Positions 43,930-53,335 of a stretch of 64,000 bases of DNA are shown here, in pieces (the stretch's first letter is position 1; every line of letters begins with the position of its first letter). Both the position numbers and the translations under genes were made by a program. This DNA is from Micromonospora trifolii (lineage in GTDB: Bacteria > Actinomycetota > Actinomycetes > Mycobacteriales > Micromonosporaceae). The stretch is taken from assembly GCF_022229005.1 (NCBI RefSeq), contig NZ_JAKKFD010000008.1, positions 106,426 through 170,425 of the forward strand. The letters are read 5' to 3'. Under the pieces are notes generated by a model. That model was not told the DNA's origin and ran no database searches. It saw nothing but the letters and a program-made list of their open reading frames with translations.

Positions 43930-43950
43930 GTTGAGCGGAATACGCTCAAC
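43930..43950. promoter_or_regulatory. HAIR-like operator upstream of clpB
   Basis: GTTGAGCG-N5-CGCTCAAC. Written in HAIR form it is TTGAGC-N7-GCTCAA, with the same spacing as the dnaK HAIR and a T-to-C change in each half-site. It lies 47 bases upstream of the clpB start. Confidence 0.8.
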
Positions 43951-43996
43951 TCTGGTTGTGTCCAACCCAATGGACAACGCCGATCCGGGGGAGCCC

Positions 43997-46588
43997 ATGA
44001 ACACCGAAAGACTCACCACCAAGAGCCGCGAAACCATCACGGGCGCGGTCGCGCTGGCCAACCAGCGTGGTCACGCCACGGTCGAGCCCTGGCACCTGCT
44101 CCTGTCACTCCTGGACACCGACGGCTCGACCGCCACCGGTCTGCTGCGCGCCGTCGGGGCCGACCCGACCGAGCTGCGCCGGGCCGCCCAGCGCGCTGTC
44201 GACAACCTGCCGGCCGCACACGGCTCCAGCATCGCCGAGCCGACGTTGGCTCGGGAGTTCGTCAACGCCATCGGCGCCGCCGAGCAGATCGCCCGGCCGC
44301 TGGGCGACGAGTACACCTCCACCGAGCACCTGCTCGCCGGTCTGGCCCAGGTGGGCGGGGCGGTGTCCGGCGCGTTGAAGACCGCCGGTGCCACCGAGGA
44401 GGCACTGGTCGCCGCCTTCCCGACAGTTCGCGGTGGGGACCGTCGGGTCACCACCGCCGACCCCGAGCAGACCTACCAGGCCCTGACCAAGTACGGCGTC
44501 GACCTCACCGCCAGCGCCCGGGACGGCAAGATCGACCCGGTAATCGGTCGGGACTCCGAGATCCGTCGGGTCATCCAGGTGCTCTCCCGGCGTACCAAGA
44601 ACAACCCGGTGCTGATCGGCGAGCCCGGCGTCGGCAAGACCGCGATCGTCGAGGGCCTGGCCCAGCGGATCGTCACCGGCGACGTGCCCGAGTCACTGCG
44701 CGACAAGAAGCTGATCTCGCTGGACCTCGGCGCGATGGTCGCCGGCGCGCAGTACCGCGGCCAGTTCGAGGAGCGACTGAAGTCCGTCCTGGAGGAGATC
44801 AAGAACTCCAACGGGCAGGTCATCACGTTCCTCGACGAGCTGCACACAGTCGTCGGCGCCGGCAAGGGCGAAGGCTCGATGGACGCCGGCAACATGCTCA
44901 AGCCCATGCTGGCCCGTGGTGAGCTGCGCATGGTGGGCGCCACCACGCTGGACGAGTACCGCGAGCACATCGAGAAGGACCCGGCGCTGGAGCGCCGTTT
45001 CCAGCCGGTGCTGGTCGGTGAGCCAACCATCGAGGACACCATCGGCATCCTGCGGGGGCTCAAGGAGCGCTACGAGGTGCACCACGGCGTGCGGATCACC
45101 GACGCCGCGCTGGTCGCCGCCGCGACGCTGTCCGACCGCTACATCACCGAACGGTTCCTGCCCGACAAGGCGATCGACCTGGTCGACGAGTCCGCGTCCC
45201 GGCTCCGGATGGAGATCGACTCCCGTCCGGTCGAGGTGGACGAGATCGAGCGGGCGGTCCGCCGGTTGGAGATCGAGGAGATGGCCCTGGCCAAGGAGCC
45301 GGACGCCGCCTCGGCCGAGCGGTTGGAGCGGCTCCGCAAGGAGTTGGCCGACAAGCGCGAGCAGCTCACAGTGCTCTCCGAGCGCTGGCAGACGGAGAAG
45401 AGCCACATCACCAAGCTCTCCGCCGCCAAGGAGGAGTTGGAACGTCTCGGCGGTGAGGCCGAGCGGGCCGAGCGGGACGGCGAGCTGGAACGCGCCGCCG
45501 AGCTGCGCTACGGCCGGATCCCCGCCCTGAAGGTCGAGCTGAAGCAGGCCGCGGAGGAGCTGGCCCAGCTCCAGGCCGACGGCGCGATGCTCAAGGAGGA
45601 GGTCGGCGCGGACGACATCGCCGCTGTGGTCGCCTCCTGGACCGGCATTCCCGCCGGCCGCCTACTGGAGGGTGAGACGGCCAAGCTGCTGCGGATGGAG
45701 GATTCGCTGGGCGGCCGGGTGGTCGGCCAGGCCGAGGCGGTCGGCGCGGTCTCCGACGCGGTACGCCGTGCCCGGGCCGGTATCGCCGACCCGGATCGCC
45801 CGACCGGCAGTTTCCTCTTCCTCGGCCCCACCGGTGTCGGCAAGACGGAGTTGGCCAAGGCCCTCGCCGAGTTCCTCTTCGACGACGAGCGGGCCATGGT
45901 CCGCATCGACATGAGCGAGTACGGCGAGAAGCACTCGGTCGCCCGGCTGGTCGGTGCGCCGCCCGGCTACGTCGGCTACAACGAGGGTGGTCAGCTCACC
46001 GAGGCGGTGCGCCGACGGCCGTACTCGGTGGTGCTGCTGGACGAGGTGGAGAAGGCCCACCCGGACGTCTTCGACGTGCTGCTCCAGGTGCTCGACGACG
46101 GTCGGCTCACCGACGGCCAGGGCCGCACCGTGGACTTCCGCAACGCGATCCTGATCCTCACGTCCAACCTCGGGTCGTCGGTGATCTCCGACCTGACGCT
46201 GGCCGACGAGCAGCGCCGGGAGGGCGTGCTGGCCGTGGTCCGGTCACACTTCAAGCCGGAGTTCCTCAACCGGCTGGACGACATAGTGGTCTTCGCCTCG
46301 CTGCGCGGGGACGACCTGCGTTCCATCGTCGACATCCAGTTGAACCGGATGCGAAACCGTCTTGCGGACCGCCGATTGGCACTGGACGTCACCGAGTCCG
46401 CCCGTGAGTGGCTGGCCGAGCACGGCTACGACCCGATCTACGGTGCCCGCCCGCTCCGTCGCCTCGTCCAGACGGCAATCGGAGATCAACTGGCCAAGGC
46501 CCTCCTGAGCGGATCGATCCGCGACGGCCAAACAGTAAAGGTAGACCGCGCCCCAAGTACCAACGCCCTGTCGGTAGTCCCCGCCTAA
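43997..46588 (+). CDS. clpB: ATP-dependent disaggregase ClpB
   Basis: An 863-residue Hsp100 protein. It has an N-terminal Clp repeat domain, NBD1 (Walker [15 protein letters not shown] near residue 209, Walker [11 protein letters not shown]), the M-domain coiled coil (residues about 410-525), and NBD2 ([14 protein letters not shown] near 612, [16 protein letters not shown]). The M-domain separates it from ClpA, and there is no ClpP-binding tripeptide loop that I can see. It works with DnaK to resolve aggregates. The ATG follows GGGGGAG. The upstream HAIR-like site predicts control by HspR. Confidence 0.96.
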   Translation: MNTERLTTKSRETITGAVALANQRGHATVEPWHLLLSLLDTDGSTATGLLRAVGADPTELRRAAQRAVDNLPAAHGSSIAEPTLAREFVNAIGAAEQIARPLGDEYTSTEHLLAGLAQVGGAVSGALKTAGATEEALVAAFPTVRGGDRRVTTADPEQTYQALTKYGVDLTASARDGKIDPVIGRDSEIRRVIQVLSRRTKNNPVLIGEPGVGKTAIVEGLAQRIVTGDVPESLRDKKLISLDLGAMVAGAQYRGQFEERLKSVLEEIKNSNGQVITFLDELHTVVGAGKGEGSMDAGNMLKPMLARGELRMVGATTLDEYREHIEKDPALERRFQPVLVGEPTIEDTIGILRGLKERYEVHHGVRITDAALVAAATLSDRYITERFLPDKAIDLVDESASRLRMEIDSRPVEVDEIERAVRRLEIEEMALAKEPDAASAERLERLRKELADKREQLTVLSERWQTEKSHITKLSAAKEELERLGGEAERAERDGELERAAELRYGRIPALKVELKQAAEELAQLQADGAMLKEEVGADDIAAVVASWTGIPAGRLLEGETAKLLRMEDSLGGRVVGQAEAVGAVSDAVRRARAGIADPDRPTGSFLFLGPTGVGKTELAKALAEFLFDDERAMVRIDMSEYGEKHSVARLVGAPPGYVGYNEGGQLTEAVRRRPYSVVLLDEVEKAHPDVFDVLLQVLDDGRLTDGQGRTVDFRNAILILTSNLGSSVISDLTLADEQRREGVLAVVRSHFKPEFLNRLDDIVVFASLRGDDLRSIVDIQLNRMRNRLADRRLALDVTESAREWLAEHGYDPIYGARPLRRLVQTAIGDQLAKALLSGSIRDGQTVKVDRAPSTNALSVVPA

Positions 46589-46603
46589 CCCCACCCTCCC
46601 CGT

Positions 46604-46664
46604 GTTGATCATGAAGTTATTGCCCGACCGCGCGGCGTGTCGTGGCAATAACTTCATGATCAAC
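46604..46664. repeat. GATC palindromic element F (intergenic)
   Basis: Perfect 21-base arms (46604-46624 and 46644-46664) around a 19-base loop. The outer end reads GTTGATCATGAAG and the inner part GTTATTGCC, AT-richer than the surroundings. It lies 16 bases after the clpB stop and may serve as its terminator. Confidence 0.9.
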
Positions 46665-46701
46665 GGGGTCGAAGTGGGGCGGGTGGGGAAAGAGTTGGGG
46701 C

Positions 46702-47085
46702 ATGTTTGGGATTGGGAAGAAGAAATGGGAGCGGGAACTTGGTGCGGCCGCCGACACGTTGGCGGCGGCTGACACGCTTGCCTTCGGTGGGGTGGGGATC
46801 GCTGGCACCCTGTTGCCGGTGACGGAGGCGTACGAGCAGGTCTCGGCCGCTCTCGACGACCACCCCGAGGAGGTACGCCGCCAACTCGACCGGGTGCTGG
46901 CTGACGGCACACCCGCCGGCCGGGCGTACGCGGCCTCGCTGCTGGAGCGCGTCGACCCGGAAGCGGCCCGAGCGGCCTGGACGTCGCTGCGGGACGACCC
47001 GAGCGAGTTCACCACCTTCGTGGGGTGCGTGATGGACCGCGAAACCCTTGGCACGTACGCCAGCCGGCGGCTCGCCGCGGCATGA
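46702..47085 (+). CDS. Hypothetical protein
   Basis: A 127-residue soluble protein beginning MFGIGKKKWERELGAAADTL. The rest is mostly helical and acidic (VTEAYEQVSAALDDHPEEVR, LASLLER-like segments) and ends GCVMDRETLGTYASRRLAAA. No signal peptide or motif is recognised. The ATG has only a weak upstream purine run (AAAGAG). Placement directly after clpB, beyond the hairpin element, suggests an independent transcript. Confidence 0.65.
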   Translation: MFGIGKKKWERELGAAADTLAAADTLAFGGVGIAGTLLPVTEAYEQVSAALDDHPEEVRRQLDRVLADGTPAGRAYAASLLERVDPEAARAAWTSLRDDPSEFTTFVGCVMDRETLGTYASRRLAAA

Positions 47086-47154
47086 TCCATTCGCCGGTCG
47101 GTACTGCCCGATTGGTCCTGCCGGTCGCCGTCGACGGGCCGTACGTTGCGGGCC

Positions 47155-47985
47155 ATGAACCCGCCCGCCACCGCGTCGCGTCCGCCCCGCCCGGCCACCG
47201 TGACCATCGCGTTCTGGCTGCAACTGGCAGTGGCGCTGGTGCTGCTCGGCCTGGCCGCGCTGACAGTGGCCGAGGCGGTGCACTTCAATGGCCAGATCGA
47301 CCGCGCGGTGCGACTGGTGCCGGACGCCGACCCGGCCGAGGTGACCGGCGAGCGGCAGGGCAACGTCGCGATGACGCTGATCCTCGGCGTACCGGCGGTG
47401 TTGCTCGCGGTCTGGCTGGCGGCCACCGCCGTTCCGGTCCGGCGGGGCGCCAACCTCGCGCGGATCCTGGTCTTCGTCGCCAGTGGCGCGCAACTGCTGG
47501 TCTGCTTCGCGCAGTGCTGCTCCGGCGGATTTCTCGTCCCCCTGCTGACCACCCCGGAGATGGGGGCGGAGCCGCCACCGGACTGGGACGAGGAGTGGGA
47601 GACCTCGACCTTCTTCGACACGCTCTACGCCGGCACCGACCCCTGGGACGACCTGTTCTTCCCCGCGGCAGGGCTGGGGGTGCTGACCGTCCTGGCACTC
47701 TCCGCGGCCGTGGTCCTGCTGCTGGCGCTGCCACCGGCGAACCGCTGGTTCGTGCCGCGTGCCGCGAACGAGGCGCTCGCCGGCCCGGCCTGGGCGATGC
47801 CCGGCCCCACCTACGTCCCGCCCGGATACGGATATCCGACGGTTCCGTTCCTGCCGCTCCCACCCGGCTACCTGATCTGCCCCGACCCTGCCGCGCACCT
47901 GACGCCGGGCGCGCCAAGCTCGTCACCAGGGCCAACCGGTCCGTCGACGGCGCCTCCGCAGGACGCACCGGACGGCCTTCGCTAG
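47155..47985 (+). CDS. Four-helix membrane protein with proline-rich tail (paralogue 1)
   Basis: A 276-residue membrane protein. Helix 1 is TIAFWLQLAVALVLLGLAAL, preceded by a Pro/Arg-rich start, and is followed by the segment AVHFNGQIDRAVRL. Helices 2 and 3 lie near residues 65-110. Helix 4 (VLALSAAVVLLLALPPANRW) is followed by a Pro/Ser/Gly-rich cytoplasmic tail. The architecture, and the repeated end of helix 4 (LLALP-x-A-N-x-W/F), are shared with 48758-49525 and 49598-50254. Function is unknown. Confidence 0.75.
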   Translation: MNPPATASRPPRPATVTIAFWLQLAVALVLLGLAALTVAEAVHFNGQIDRAVRLVPDADPAEVTGERQGNVAMTLILGVPAVLLAVWLAATAVPVRRGANLARILVFVASGAQLLVCFAQCCSGGFLVPLLTTPEMGAEPPPDWDEEWETSTFFDTLYAGTDPWDDLFFPAAGLGVLTVLALSAAVVLLLALPPANRWFVPRAANEALAGPAWAMPGPTYVPPGYGYPTVPFLPLPPGYLICPDPAAHLTPGAPSSSPGPTGPSTAPPQDAPDGLR

Positions 47986-48067
47986 CTGAGCTGTCGGCCA
48001 CAGCGCGGGCCTTCCTGGTGCCGAAGGTTGTTACCGTCTGCGCCGACGTACCTGGGGAGGTGGTCGG

Positions 48068-48655
48068 GTGGACGCGCTGGTGACATGCCTGGTGGCGGCT
48101 GTTGCCGTACTCGTGGTGGTAGTGGTCGTCGTGGTCGTCGTGCGGGCCCGCCGGCGGCCGACGGGCCCGCCCGACGGCGAGCCGACAGAGCCGCCGCGCG
48201 GCGGCCCGCTCCGCCTGACCCCGGGCGACCGCGTGTGTATCCGCGAGCGGGAGTACGCGGTGAGCGCCACGATCCGCCTGGTCGAGGGTGACTGGAGCTG
48301 GGTGCAGCACCTCCTCGACGACGACTCCGGCACCCGCCACCGGCTCTCGGTGGAGGACGGCCCAGAACTCGAGCTGGTCTTCTGGACCGCCGAACCGGGT
48401 GCCACCGTCACACCGGGCGCCCCGACCATCGAACTCGGTGGGCGGCGCTACACCTGGGCTGAGACCGGGCAGGCGCGTTACACAGCCACCGGCGAGACCG
48501 AGCTGCCGTCGACCGGGACGATGCGCTACCACGACTACCAGTCCGGCGGCGCCGCGCGGCTCTCCTTCGAGGCGTACGGCGAAGAGGGTTGGCGGGTGGC
48601 CCGCGGTGACCTGCTCGACCCCGCCGACCTGACGATCCGACCGCCCCAGGCCTGA
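48068..48655 (+). CDS. DUF4178 domain protein with N-terminal membrane anchor
   Basis: A 195-residue protein. One N-terminal transmembrane helix contains a run of valines (residues 10-25). A cytoplasmic DUF4178-like domain follows (PGDRVCIREREYAVSATIRL near residue 52, then GDWSWVQHLLDDDSGTRHRL, and RYHDYQSGGAARLSFEAYGE near the end). Some DUF4178 proteins occur in membrane-stress loci with no defined role. The GTG follows GGGAGGTGG. It sits among three related membrane-protein genes on the same strand. Confidence 0.75.
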   Translation: MDALVTCLVAAVAVLVVVVVVVVVVRARRRPTGPPDGEPTEPPRGGPLRLTPGDRVCIREREYAVSATIRLVEGDWSWVQHLLDDDSGTRHRLSVEDGPELELVFWTAEPGATVTPGAPTIELGGRRYTWAETGQARYTATGETELPSTGTMRYHDYQSGGAARLSFEAYGEEGWRVARGDLLDPADLTIRPPQA

Positions 48656-48757
48656 GGCCCGCTCAGCCGGACCGGGCGGACGCGCCGGGCTCGTCACGGC
48701 ATGCCGAACTGGCCGGTTGTCGATACGGTGTGGGCGCGATCTTAGGGAAGGAGAATC

Positions 48758-49525
48758 GTGGTCGATTCCCAGAGCACGCCGGCCCGTCAGCGGCCATCCA
48801 TTGTGTCGATTTCCAGTTACCTGCTCTTCCTGTTCCTGGCACTCCAGGTGATCAGTCTGATCATCTCGCTCAGCACCTTCGGCAAGACGCGCGACGCGCT
48901 CCGTGCGGCGTACGAGGGCAGCACCACCGACGGTGACCAGGTGGCCGACGTCTTCGCCGTCGTCGGCATCGGCGGCAGCATCGTCCTGTTGCTGCTCGCG
49001 GTCGTGCTGGGCGTGCTGGCCCTGTTCAACAACCAGGGCCGCAACGGCGCCCGGATCACCACCTGGATCGTCGGCGGCATCATGGTCTGCTGCGTCGGCG
49101 GTAGCCTGCTCAGCAACGCGGCCGGCGGTTTCAACACCGGTGGCGGAACTACCGGCGACGGGCCGAGCCCGGAGGAGATCCAGCGCCGCCTGGAGGAGGC
49201 CCTGCCCTCCTGGGTCACCCCGGTCAGCCTCCTGCTCAATGTGCTCAGCCTGATCGCACTGATCACGGCGCTGGTCCTGCTGGCGCTGCCGAAGGCGAAC
49301 CCGTTCTTCCGCAAGCAGACCGCAGGCTGGGAGCCGCCCACCCCGGGCGCCAGCTACCCGGGCCACCCGCAGGCGCCGGGTCAGCCCGGTTACCCGCAGG
49401 CGTCCGGTGAGCCGGGCTATCCGTCGAGTGGGGAGCCGAGCTACCCGCCGCCGCCGGCCGCGAACCGCCCGGACGACACGCCGCCCACGGATCGGCCCGG
49501 GTCAACCCCGCCGTCGACGAGCTGA
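48758..49525 (+). CDS. Four-helix membrane protein with Pro/Gly/Tyr-rich tail (paralogue 2)
   Basis: A 255-residue membrane protein. Helix 1 is YLLFLFLALQVISLIISLST, followed by FGKTRDALRAAYEGSTTD, then helices near residues 70-90 and 105-120. The last helix (LSLIALITALVLLALPKANP) ends like its paralogues. The tail is rich in YPQAP/PGYP-type repeats. The GTG follows AAGGAG. It is paralogue 2 of a set of three. Confidence 0.78.
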   Translation: MVDSQSTPARQRPSIVSISSYLLFLFLALQVISLIISLSTFGKTRDALRAAYEGSTTDGDQVADVFAVVGIGGSIVLLLLAVVLGVLALFNNQGRNGARITTWIVGGIMVCCVGGSLLSNAAGGFNTGGGTTGDGPSPEEIQRRLEEALPSWVTPVSLLLNVLSLIALITALVLLALPKANPFFRKQTAGWEPPTPGASYPGHPQAPGQPGYPQASGEPGYPSSGEPSYPPPPAANRPDDTPPTDRPGSTPPSTS

Positions 49526-49597
49526 CGGCTCGATAAGCACGACGCCGACGATCCCTCCGAGTAGGTTGCAACCCGACGCCTACCGGAGGGATTCGTC

Positions 49598-50254
49598 GTG
49601 TCGTACCCGGAATCGGCACCGGCCCGCAGGCCCGCCGCCGTCCTGTCGGCCGCGACAGTGCTGTTGGTGATGGCGGTCGCCGCGCTCGCGTACGCCGTGG
49701 TGGACCTGGTGGTGCTGGGCGGGACTGTCGACGCGTTCCGCTCCGCCGCCCGCGACACTTCGGCGAGCCCGGAGCAGATCGATGACGTGGTGACTCTGCT
49801 CCGCGCGTCCGCTGTGCTGTCGGCGGTGGTGGCGGTGCTCTCCGCGCCGCTGCTCGCTGGCCTCGCCTTCGGGTTGCTGGCCGGTCGCAACGGCGTCCGG
49901 GTGGCGACCTGGGTGGTCAGTGGGCTCGGCGTGCTCGCCGGCTGTTGCAGCGTGGCGGTGGTCGTCGGAGAACGTGCCGCGCCACTGCAACTGGGCTCCG
50001 GCGAGCAGGCCCTCGCCGAGTTGCTGGGTCTGATCGGCGACGCGTACCCGTCCTGGTGGATCCCGCTCAACGCCGGGCTTTCCGTCGCACAGGCGCTCGG
50101 TTACCTTGTAGTAGCTACGCTGCTGGCGCTGCCGGCGGCGACCAGCTGGTTCGGCCGCCACCGCTCGACGGCACCAACCGCGCCGCCCATGTTCACGCCC
50201 GCCCCGCACCAGCCCCCGTCGGCGCCGCACGCGCCCCCGTACCCGCCCAGGTGA
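49598..50254 (+). CDS. Four-helix membrane protein with proline-rich tail (paralogue 3)
   Basis: A 218-residue membrane protein. It has the same order as its neighbours: RRPAAVLSAATVLLVMAVAA, the segment GTVDAFRSAARDTSASPEQI, two middle helices, and AQALGYLVVATLLALPAATS followed by a short Pro/His tail. The GTG follows CGGAGGG. It lies 72 bases after paralogue 2 and 10 bases before the SDR gene, so it probably shares a transcript with that gene. Confidence 0.78.
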   Translation: MSYPESAPARRPAAVLSAATVLLVMAVAALAYAVVDLVVLGGTVDAFRSAARDTSASPEQIDDVVTLLRASAVLSAVVAVLSAPLLAGLAFGLLAGRNGVRVATWVVSGLGVLAGCCSVAVVVGERAAPLQLGSGEQALAELLGLIGDAYPSWWIPLNAGLSVAQALGYLVVATLLALPAATSWFGRHRSTAPTAPPMFTPAPHQPPSAPHAPPYPPR

Positions 50255-50264
50255 GGACCACCCC

Positions 50265-51074
50265 GTGACGCTCGACCCCACGACTGCCGAGCGCCGAGCC
50301 CTGATCACCGGGGCCACCGCCGGCATCGGCGCGGCGTTCACGCGACGACTGGCCGCCGACGGCTGGCATCTGGTGCTCGTCGCCCGCGACGCGGCGCGCC
50401 TCACCGAGCTGGCCACCGAGCTGGGCTCCACGTACGGACGCGAGGTGGAGACGATCCCGGCGGATCTGTCCACCGACGACGGCTGCGCCATCGTGGAGCA
50501 GCGGCTCGCCGACGGCAGCCCGGTGCACCTGCTGGTCAACAATGCGGGGATCAGCCTGAACAAACCGTTCCTGCGCTCGACGGCGGAGGACGAGGCACGA
50601 CTGTTGCGACTCAACGTGCACGCGGTCATGCGGCTGACCCTTGCGGCGCTTCGACCGATGACTGAACGGCGAAATGGGGCAGTGATAAATGTCTCTTCGG
50701 TCGCCGGGTTCGGCACCGCGATGCCCGGATCGACGTACTCCGCCAGCAAGGCGTGGGTCACCAACTTCAGTGAGTCCGTCGGGCAGTCCGCGCGGCCGTT
50801 CGGCGTTCAGGTGATGGCCCTCTGCCCCGGCTACACGCGCACCGAATTCCATCAGCGAGCCGGCATCAACATGTCCAAGACGCCGGAGTGGCTGTGGCTG
50901 CGGGCCGAGGATGTCGTGGACGAAGCCCTGCGTGACCTGCGCAAAGGCAAGATGGTCAGCATCCCGGCGTGGAAGTACAAGGTGGTCGTCGCCGGTATGC
51001 GACACGCGCCGCGGCGGCTGCTCCAGGCGGTCGCGCGGGACACCCGCGGCCGGATCGGTCGCGACGAGCGCTGA
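50265..51074 (+). CDS. Short-chain dehydrogenase/reductase (classical SDR)
   Basis: A 269-residue classical SDR. The nucleotide-binding motif is LITGATAGIGAAF near residue 14, the structural motif is LLVNNAGISLNKPF near 89, the catalytic Ser is in VINVSSVAGFG, and Tyr-Lys is in STYSASKAWV near 158. The pattern of charged residues after the second strand (VLVARDAARL) suggests NADP(H). The substrate is unknown. Confidence 0.92.
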   Translation: MTLDPTTAERRALITGATAGIGAAFTRRLAADGWHLVLVARDAARLTELATELGSTYGREVETIPADLSTDDGCAIVEQRLADGSPVHLLVNNAGISLNKPFLRSTAEDEARLLRLNVHAVMRLTLAALRPMTERRNGAVINVSSVAGFGTAMPGSTYSASKAWVTNFSESVGQSARPFGVQVMALCPGYTRTEFHQRAGINMSKTPEWLWLRAEDVVDEALRDLRKGKMVSIPAWKYKVVVAGMRHAPRRLLQAVARDTRGRIGRDER

Positions 51075-51243
51075 GCTTCGATCGGCCCGCCGACCCCGAG
51101 TGAGTGGTGGGACGCCGCTGGCACGCCGCTGTCGGGCCAGTTGCTGAGCGTAGTCGAACATCGCCAGTCATCGGTTCCCCCCGAGGCTGATCAGGGTGGA
51201 CCCCGCACACGGCGTTCAGAGTTGCGCAGTAACCTCTATCGCC

Positions 51244-51783
51244 ATGGGGGACCACGACGACCTGCGTAAATTCATTACCGACCTGGCTGTGGTCCACGGC
51301 CGGGTCGTGCTCTCGTCGGGGCGCGAGGCAGACTGGTACGTGGATCTGCGGCGCGTCACGCTCCATCACCGGGCCGCTCCTCTGGTCGGCCGGGTGTTGC
51401 TCGACCTCACCGCCGACTGGGAGTTCGACGCCGTCGGGGGCCTCACCCTGGGGGCGGATCCTGTCGCGCTCTCGATGCTGCACGCCGCCGCTCCGACCGG
51501 CCGGGCCCTGGACGCCTTTGTGGTGCGCAAGGCGGGCAAGGCTCACGGTCTTCAGCGGCGGATCGAGGGACCGGAGGTGGCTGGCCGCCGAGTGTTGGCG
51601 GTGGAGGACACATCGACGACGGGCGGAAGTGTTTTGACGGCTGTCGAGGCGCTTCGCGAGGCCGGGGCGGAAGTCGTGGGTGTGGTGGTTATTGTTGATC
51701 GAGGCGCCGGCGACGCGGTGCGAGCCGCCGGATTGCCGTACCGGGCGGCCTATACGTTGGCTGACCTCGGCCTTGTGGCGTAA
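51244..51783 (+). CDS. pyrE: Orotate phosphoribosyltransferase-like protein
   Basis: A 179-residue type I PRTase. The PRPP motif is RVLAVEDTSTTGGSVLTAVE near residue 118. Other OPRT features are LSSGREADWYVDLRRVTLHH near residue 22, GGLTLGADPVALSMLHAA near 64, and the loop VVRKAGKAHGLQRRIEG near 89. It converts orotate and PRPP to OMP in pyrimidine synthesis. No other pyr gene is nearby. The ATG at 51244 has no ribosome site, and TAACCT ends nine bases upstream, which suggests a leaderless mRNA. Confidence 0.88.
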   Translation: MGDHDDLRKFITDLAVVHGRVVLSSGREADWYVDLRRVTLHHRAAPLVGRVLLDLTADWEFDAVGGLTLGADPVALSMLHAAAPTGRALDAFVVRKAGKAHGLQRRIEGPEVAGRRVLAVEDTSTTGGSVLTAVEALREAGAEVVGVVVIVDRGAGDAVRAAGLPYRAAYTLADLGLVA

Positions 51784-51849
51784 AAGTCTGCCGATTCGGA
51801 TCTGCTGATATGCAGGCGGATCGATGCTGCTGGTGGAAGGATGGAATAC

Positions 51850-52218
51850 GTGGGAACTGCGTTGGCCGAAATGACTATGCCTCAGATCTCGCCGCTAAAC
51901 GGCGAGCCGATCGAACGTGCCGATGCCGAGCGTCTCGCCGGGGTCCTCAAGGCCCTTGCTGATCCTGCTCGGTTGCGGCTGCTCAGCCTGATCCAGTCGG
52001 CCCCCGAGGGCGAGGCGTGCGTCTGTGACCTGACGGCGCCGCTCGGCCTCTCTCAGCCGACGGTCAGTCACCACCTGCGCATCCTCACCGAGGCTGGCTT
52101 GTTGCAGCGGGAGAAGCGCGGTGTCTGGGCGTACTACAGCCTGGTCCCGAGTGCGATCGCGACGATCGCCGACCTGCTGACCCCGCCGCGTAAGCGGGCC
52201 ACCAAGAAGGCCCGCTGA
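51850..52218 (+). CDS. ArsR-family metal(loid)-type regulator
   Basis: A 122-residue ArsR/SmtB protein. The winged helix has ALADPARLRLLSLIQSAPEG, and the metal-site-bearing helix reads EACVCDLTAPLGLSQPTVSH, with the CVC pair used by arsenic-type (alpha-3) sensors. No ars transporter or reductase gene is next to it, so it may act on a distant target or sense another thiophile. GTG at 51850 is preferred because GGAAGGA precedes it by eight bases; ATG at 51841 is possible. Confidence 0.88.
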   Translation: MGTALAEMTMPQISPLNGEPIERADAERLAGVLKALADPARLRLLSLIQSAPEGEACVCDLTAPLGLSQPTVSHHLRILTEAGLLQREKRGVWAYYSLVPSAIATIADLLTPPRKRATKKAR

Positions 52219-52340
52219 CGTAGGCACTACACGCCGTCCCGAGTTGGGGCCGGCGTCCGGTGGCGAGCCAGGGGTGGCGCCACCGGTGGTTGACACCTGC
52301 TCGTCCCCGGTCGCACCACCGGAGGCCGGGTTCGACATGC

Positions 52341-52376
52341 CGACGGCCGACCCCCTCACCAGGGGGCCGGCCGTCG
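52341..52376. terminator. Bidirectional terminator between arsR-type and dedA genes
   Basis: Arms CGACGGCCGACCCCCT (52341-52356) and AGGGGGCCGGCCGTCG (52361-52376) pair with one mismatch around a CACC loop. Confidence 0.85.
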
Positions 52377-52385
52377 TCGTACCGC

Positions 52386-53207
52386 TCAACGATCCTGACC
52401 GTGCTCCGGGCGTTGACCGCCGTGCTGGTGCCGGTCGTGGTCGAACGCCTCGCGAGCCGCCTCCACAGCGCCGGCGGCACTGGCCGCCGCGACCACCGCG
52501 ACCGCCTCGCCGCGCTTACGAGCCCGCCGGTCGCGAAGGAACTCGAAGAAGATCGGCAGCACCGAGATCAGAATGATCAGGGCCACCACCGGCAGGATGT
52601 AGTGGTCGATCTTGTCGCCGATGGCCTGGTAGATCTGCTCAGCCAGCAGGTAGCCGATCAGCAGGATGCCGTCCACCCAGAGCACCGCGCCGACGATGTT
52701 CCAGAGCAGGAACTTCTTCGCCGGCATGCCGAGCGCGCCCGCGACCGGGTTGAGGAACGTCCGGACGATCGGAATGAAGCGCGCCAGCACGACGGCCTTC
52801 GCCGGGCCGAACTTCTGGAAGTAGTACTCGGCCTTCTCCACGTACTCCTTCTTGAAGAGCCGGGAGTTCGGCCGCTCGAACATCGGCCGGCCGTACCGCG
52901 CGCCGAGCCAGTGCCCCAGCTGGGCGCCGACGATCGCGCAGATCGGCCCACCGATCAGCAGGCCGACGAGGGAGAGGCGGGTGCCGTCGCCGAAGATCGC
53001 GTCCGCCACCGGTGACGAGGCGACGCCGGCGAGGAACAGCAGCGAGTCACCCGGAAAGAAGAAGCCCACCAGCAGGCCGGTCTCGGCGAAGAGGATCACC
53101 CACACGCCGATCAGCCCGAAGGTCTGCAACAGATCCTTGGGATCGAGCGGGTTCAAAGCGACGCTCTCCACGAGAGCGCGGGTCTTCTCAGCTGTGTCCA
53201 CGGCCAC
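52386..53207 (-). CDS. DedA-family membrane protein
   Basis: A 273-residue SNARE-associated/VTT-domain protein with about five transmembrane helices. DedA landmarks are LLVGFFFPGDSLLFLAGVAS near residue 46, the GAQLGHWLGARYGRPMFERP segment near 95, FQKFGPAKAVVLARFIPIVR near 131 and TFLNPVAGALGMPAKKFLLW near 151. Members are lipid (undecaprenyl phosphate or phospholipid) scramblase/flippase candidates. The charged C-terminus is His/Gln-rich. The start is GTG with no clear ribosome site. Confidence 0.9.
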   Translation of the reverse strand: MAVDTAEKTRALVESVALNPLDPKDLLQTFGLIGVWVILFAETGLLVGFFFPGDSLLFLAGVASSPVADAIFGDGTRLSLVGLLIGGPICAIVGAQLGHWLGARYGRPMFERPNSRLFKKEYVEKAEYYFQKFGPAKAVVLARFIPIVRTFLNPVAGALGMPAKKFLLWNIVGAVLWVDGILLIGYLLAEQIYQAIGDKIDHYILPVVALIILISVLPIFFEFLRDRRARKRGEAVAVVAAASAAGAVEAAREAFDHDRHQHGGQRPEHGQDR

Positions 53208-53284
53208 AAAGGGTACCGAAGCCCAGGGTCCCGGCCGCGCCGGACCGGCCCGTCACCACCCGCCCGCGCCGCAGGTCCTACGAC

Positions 53285-53319
53285 GGTGCCCCGCCGACCG
53301 TGGTGGTCGACGGGGCACC
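53285..53319 (-). terminator. Terminator hairpin after LPxTG protein 1
   Basis: Arms GGTGCCCCGCCGACC (53285-53299) and GGTCGACGGGGCACC (53305-53319) pair except for one C-A mismatch (a wobble pair in the minus-strand transcript), 17 bases beyond the stop codon of the LPxTG gene. Confidence 0.8.
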
Positions 53320-53335
53320 TGCGGTGCGAAGTGGG

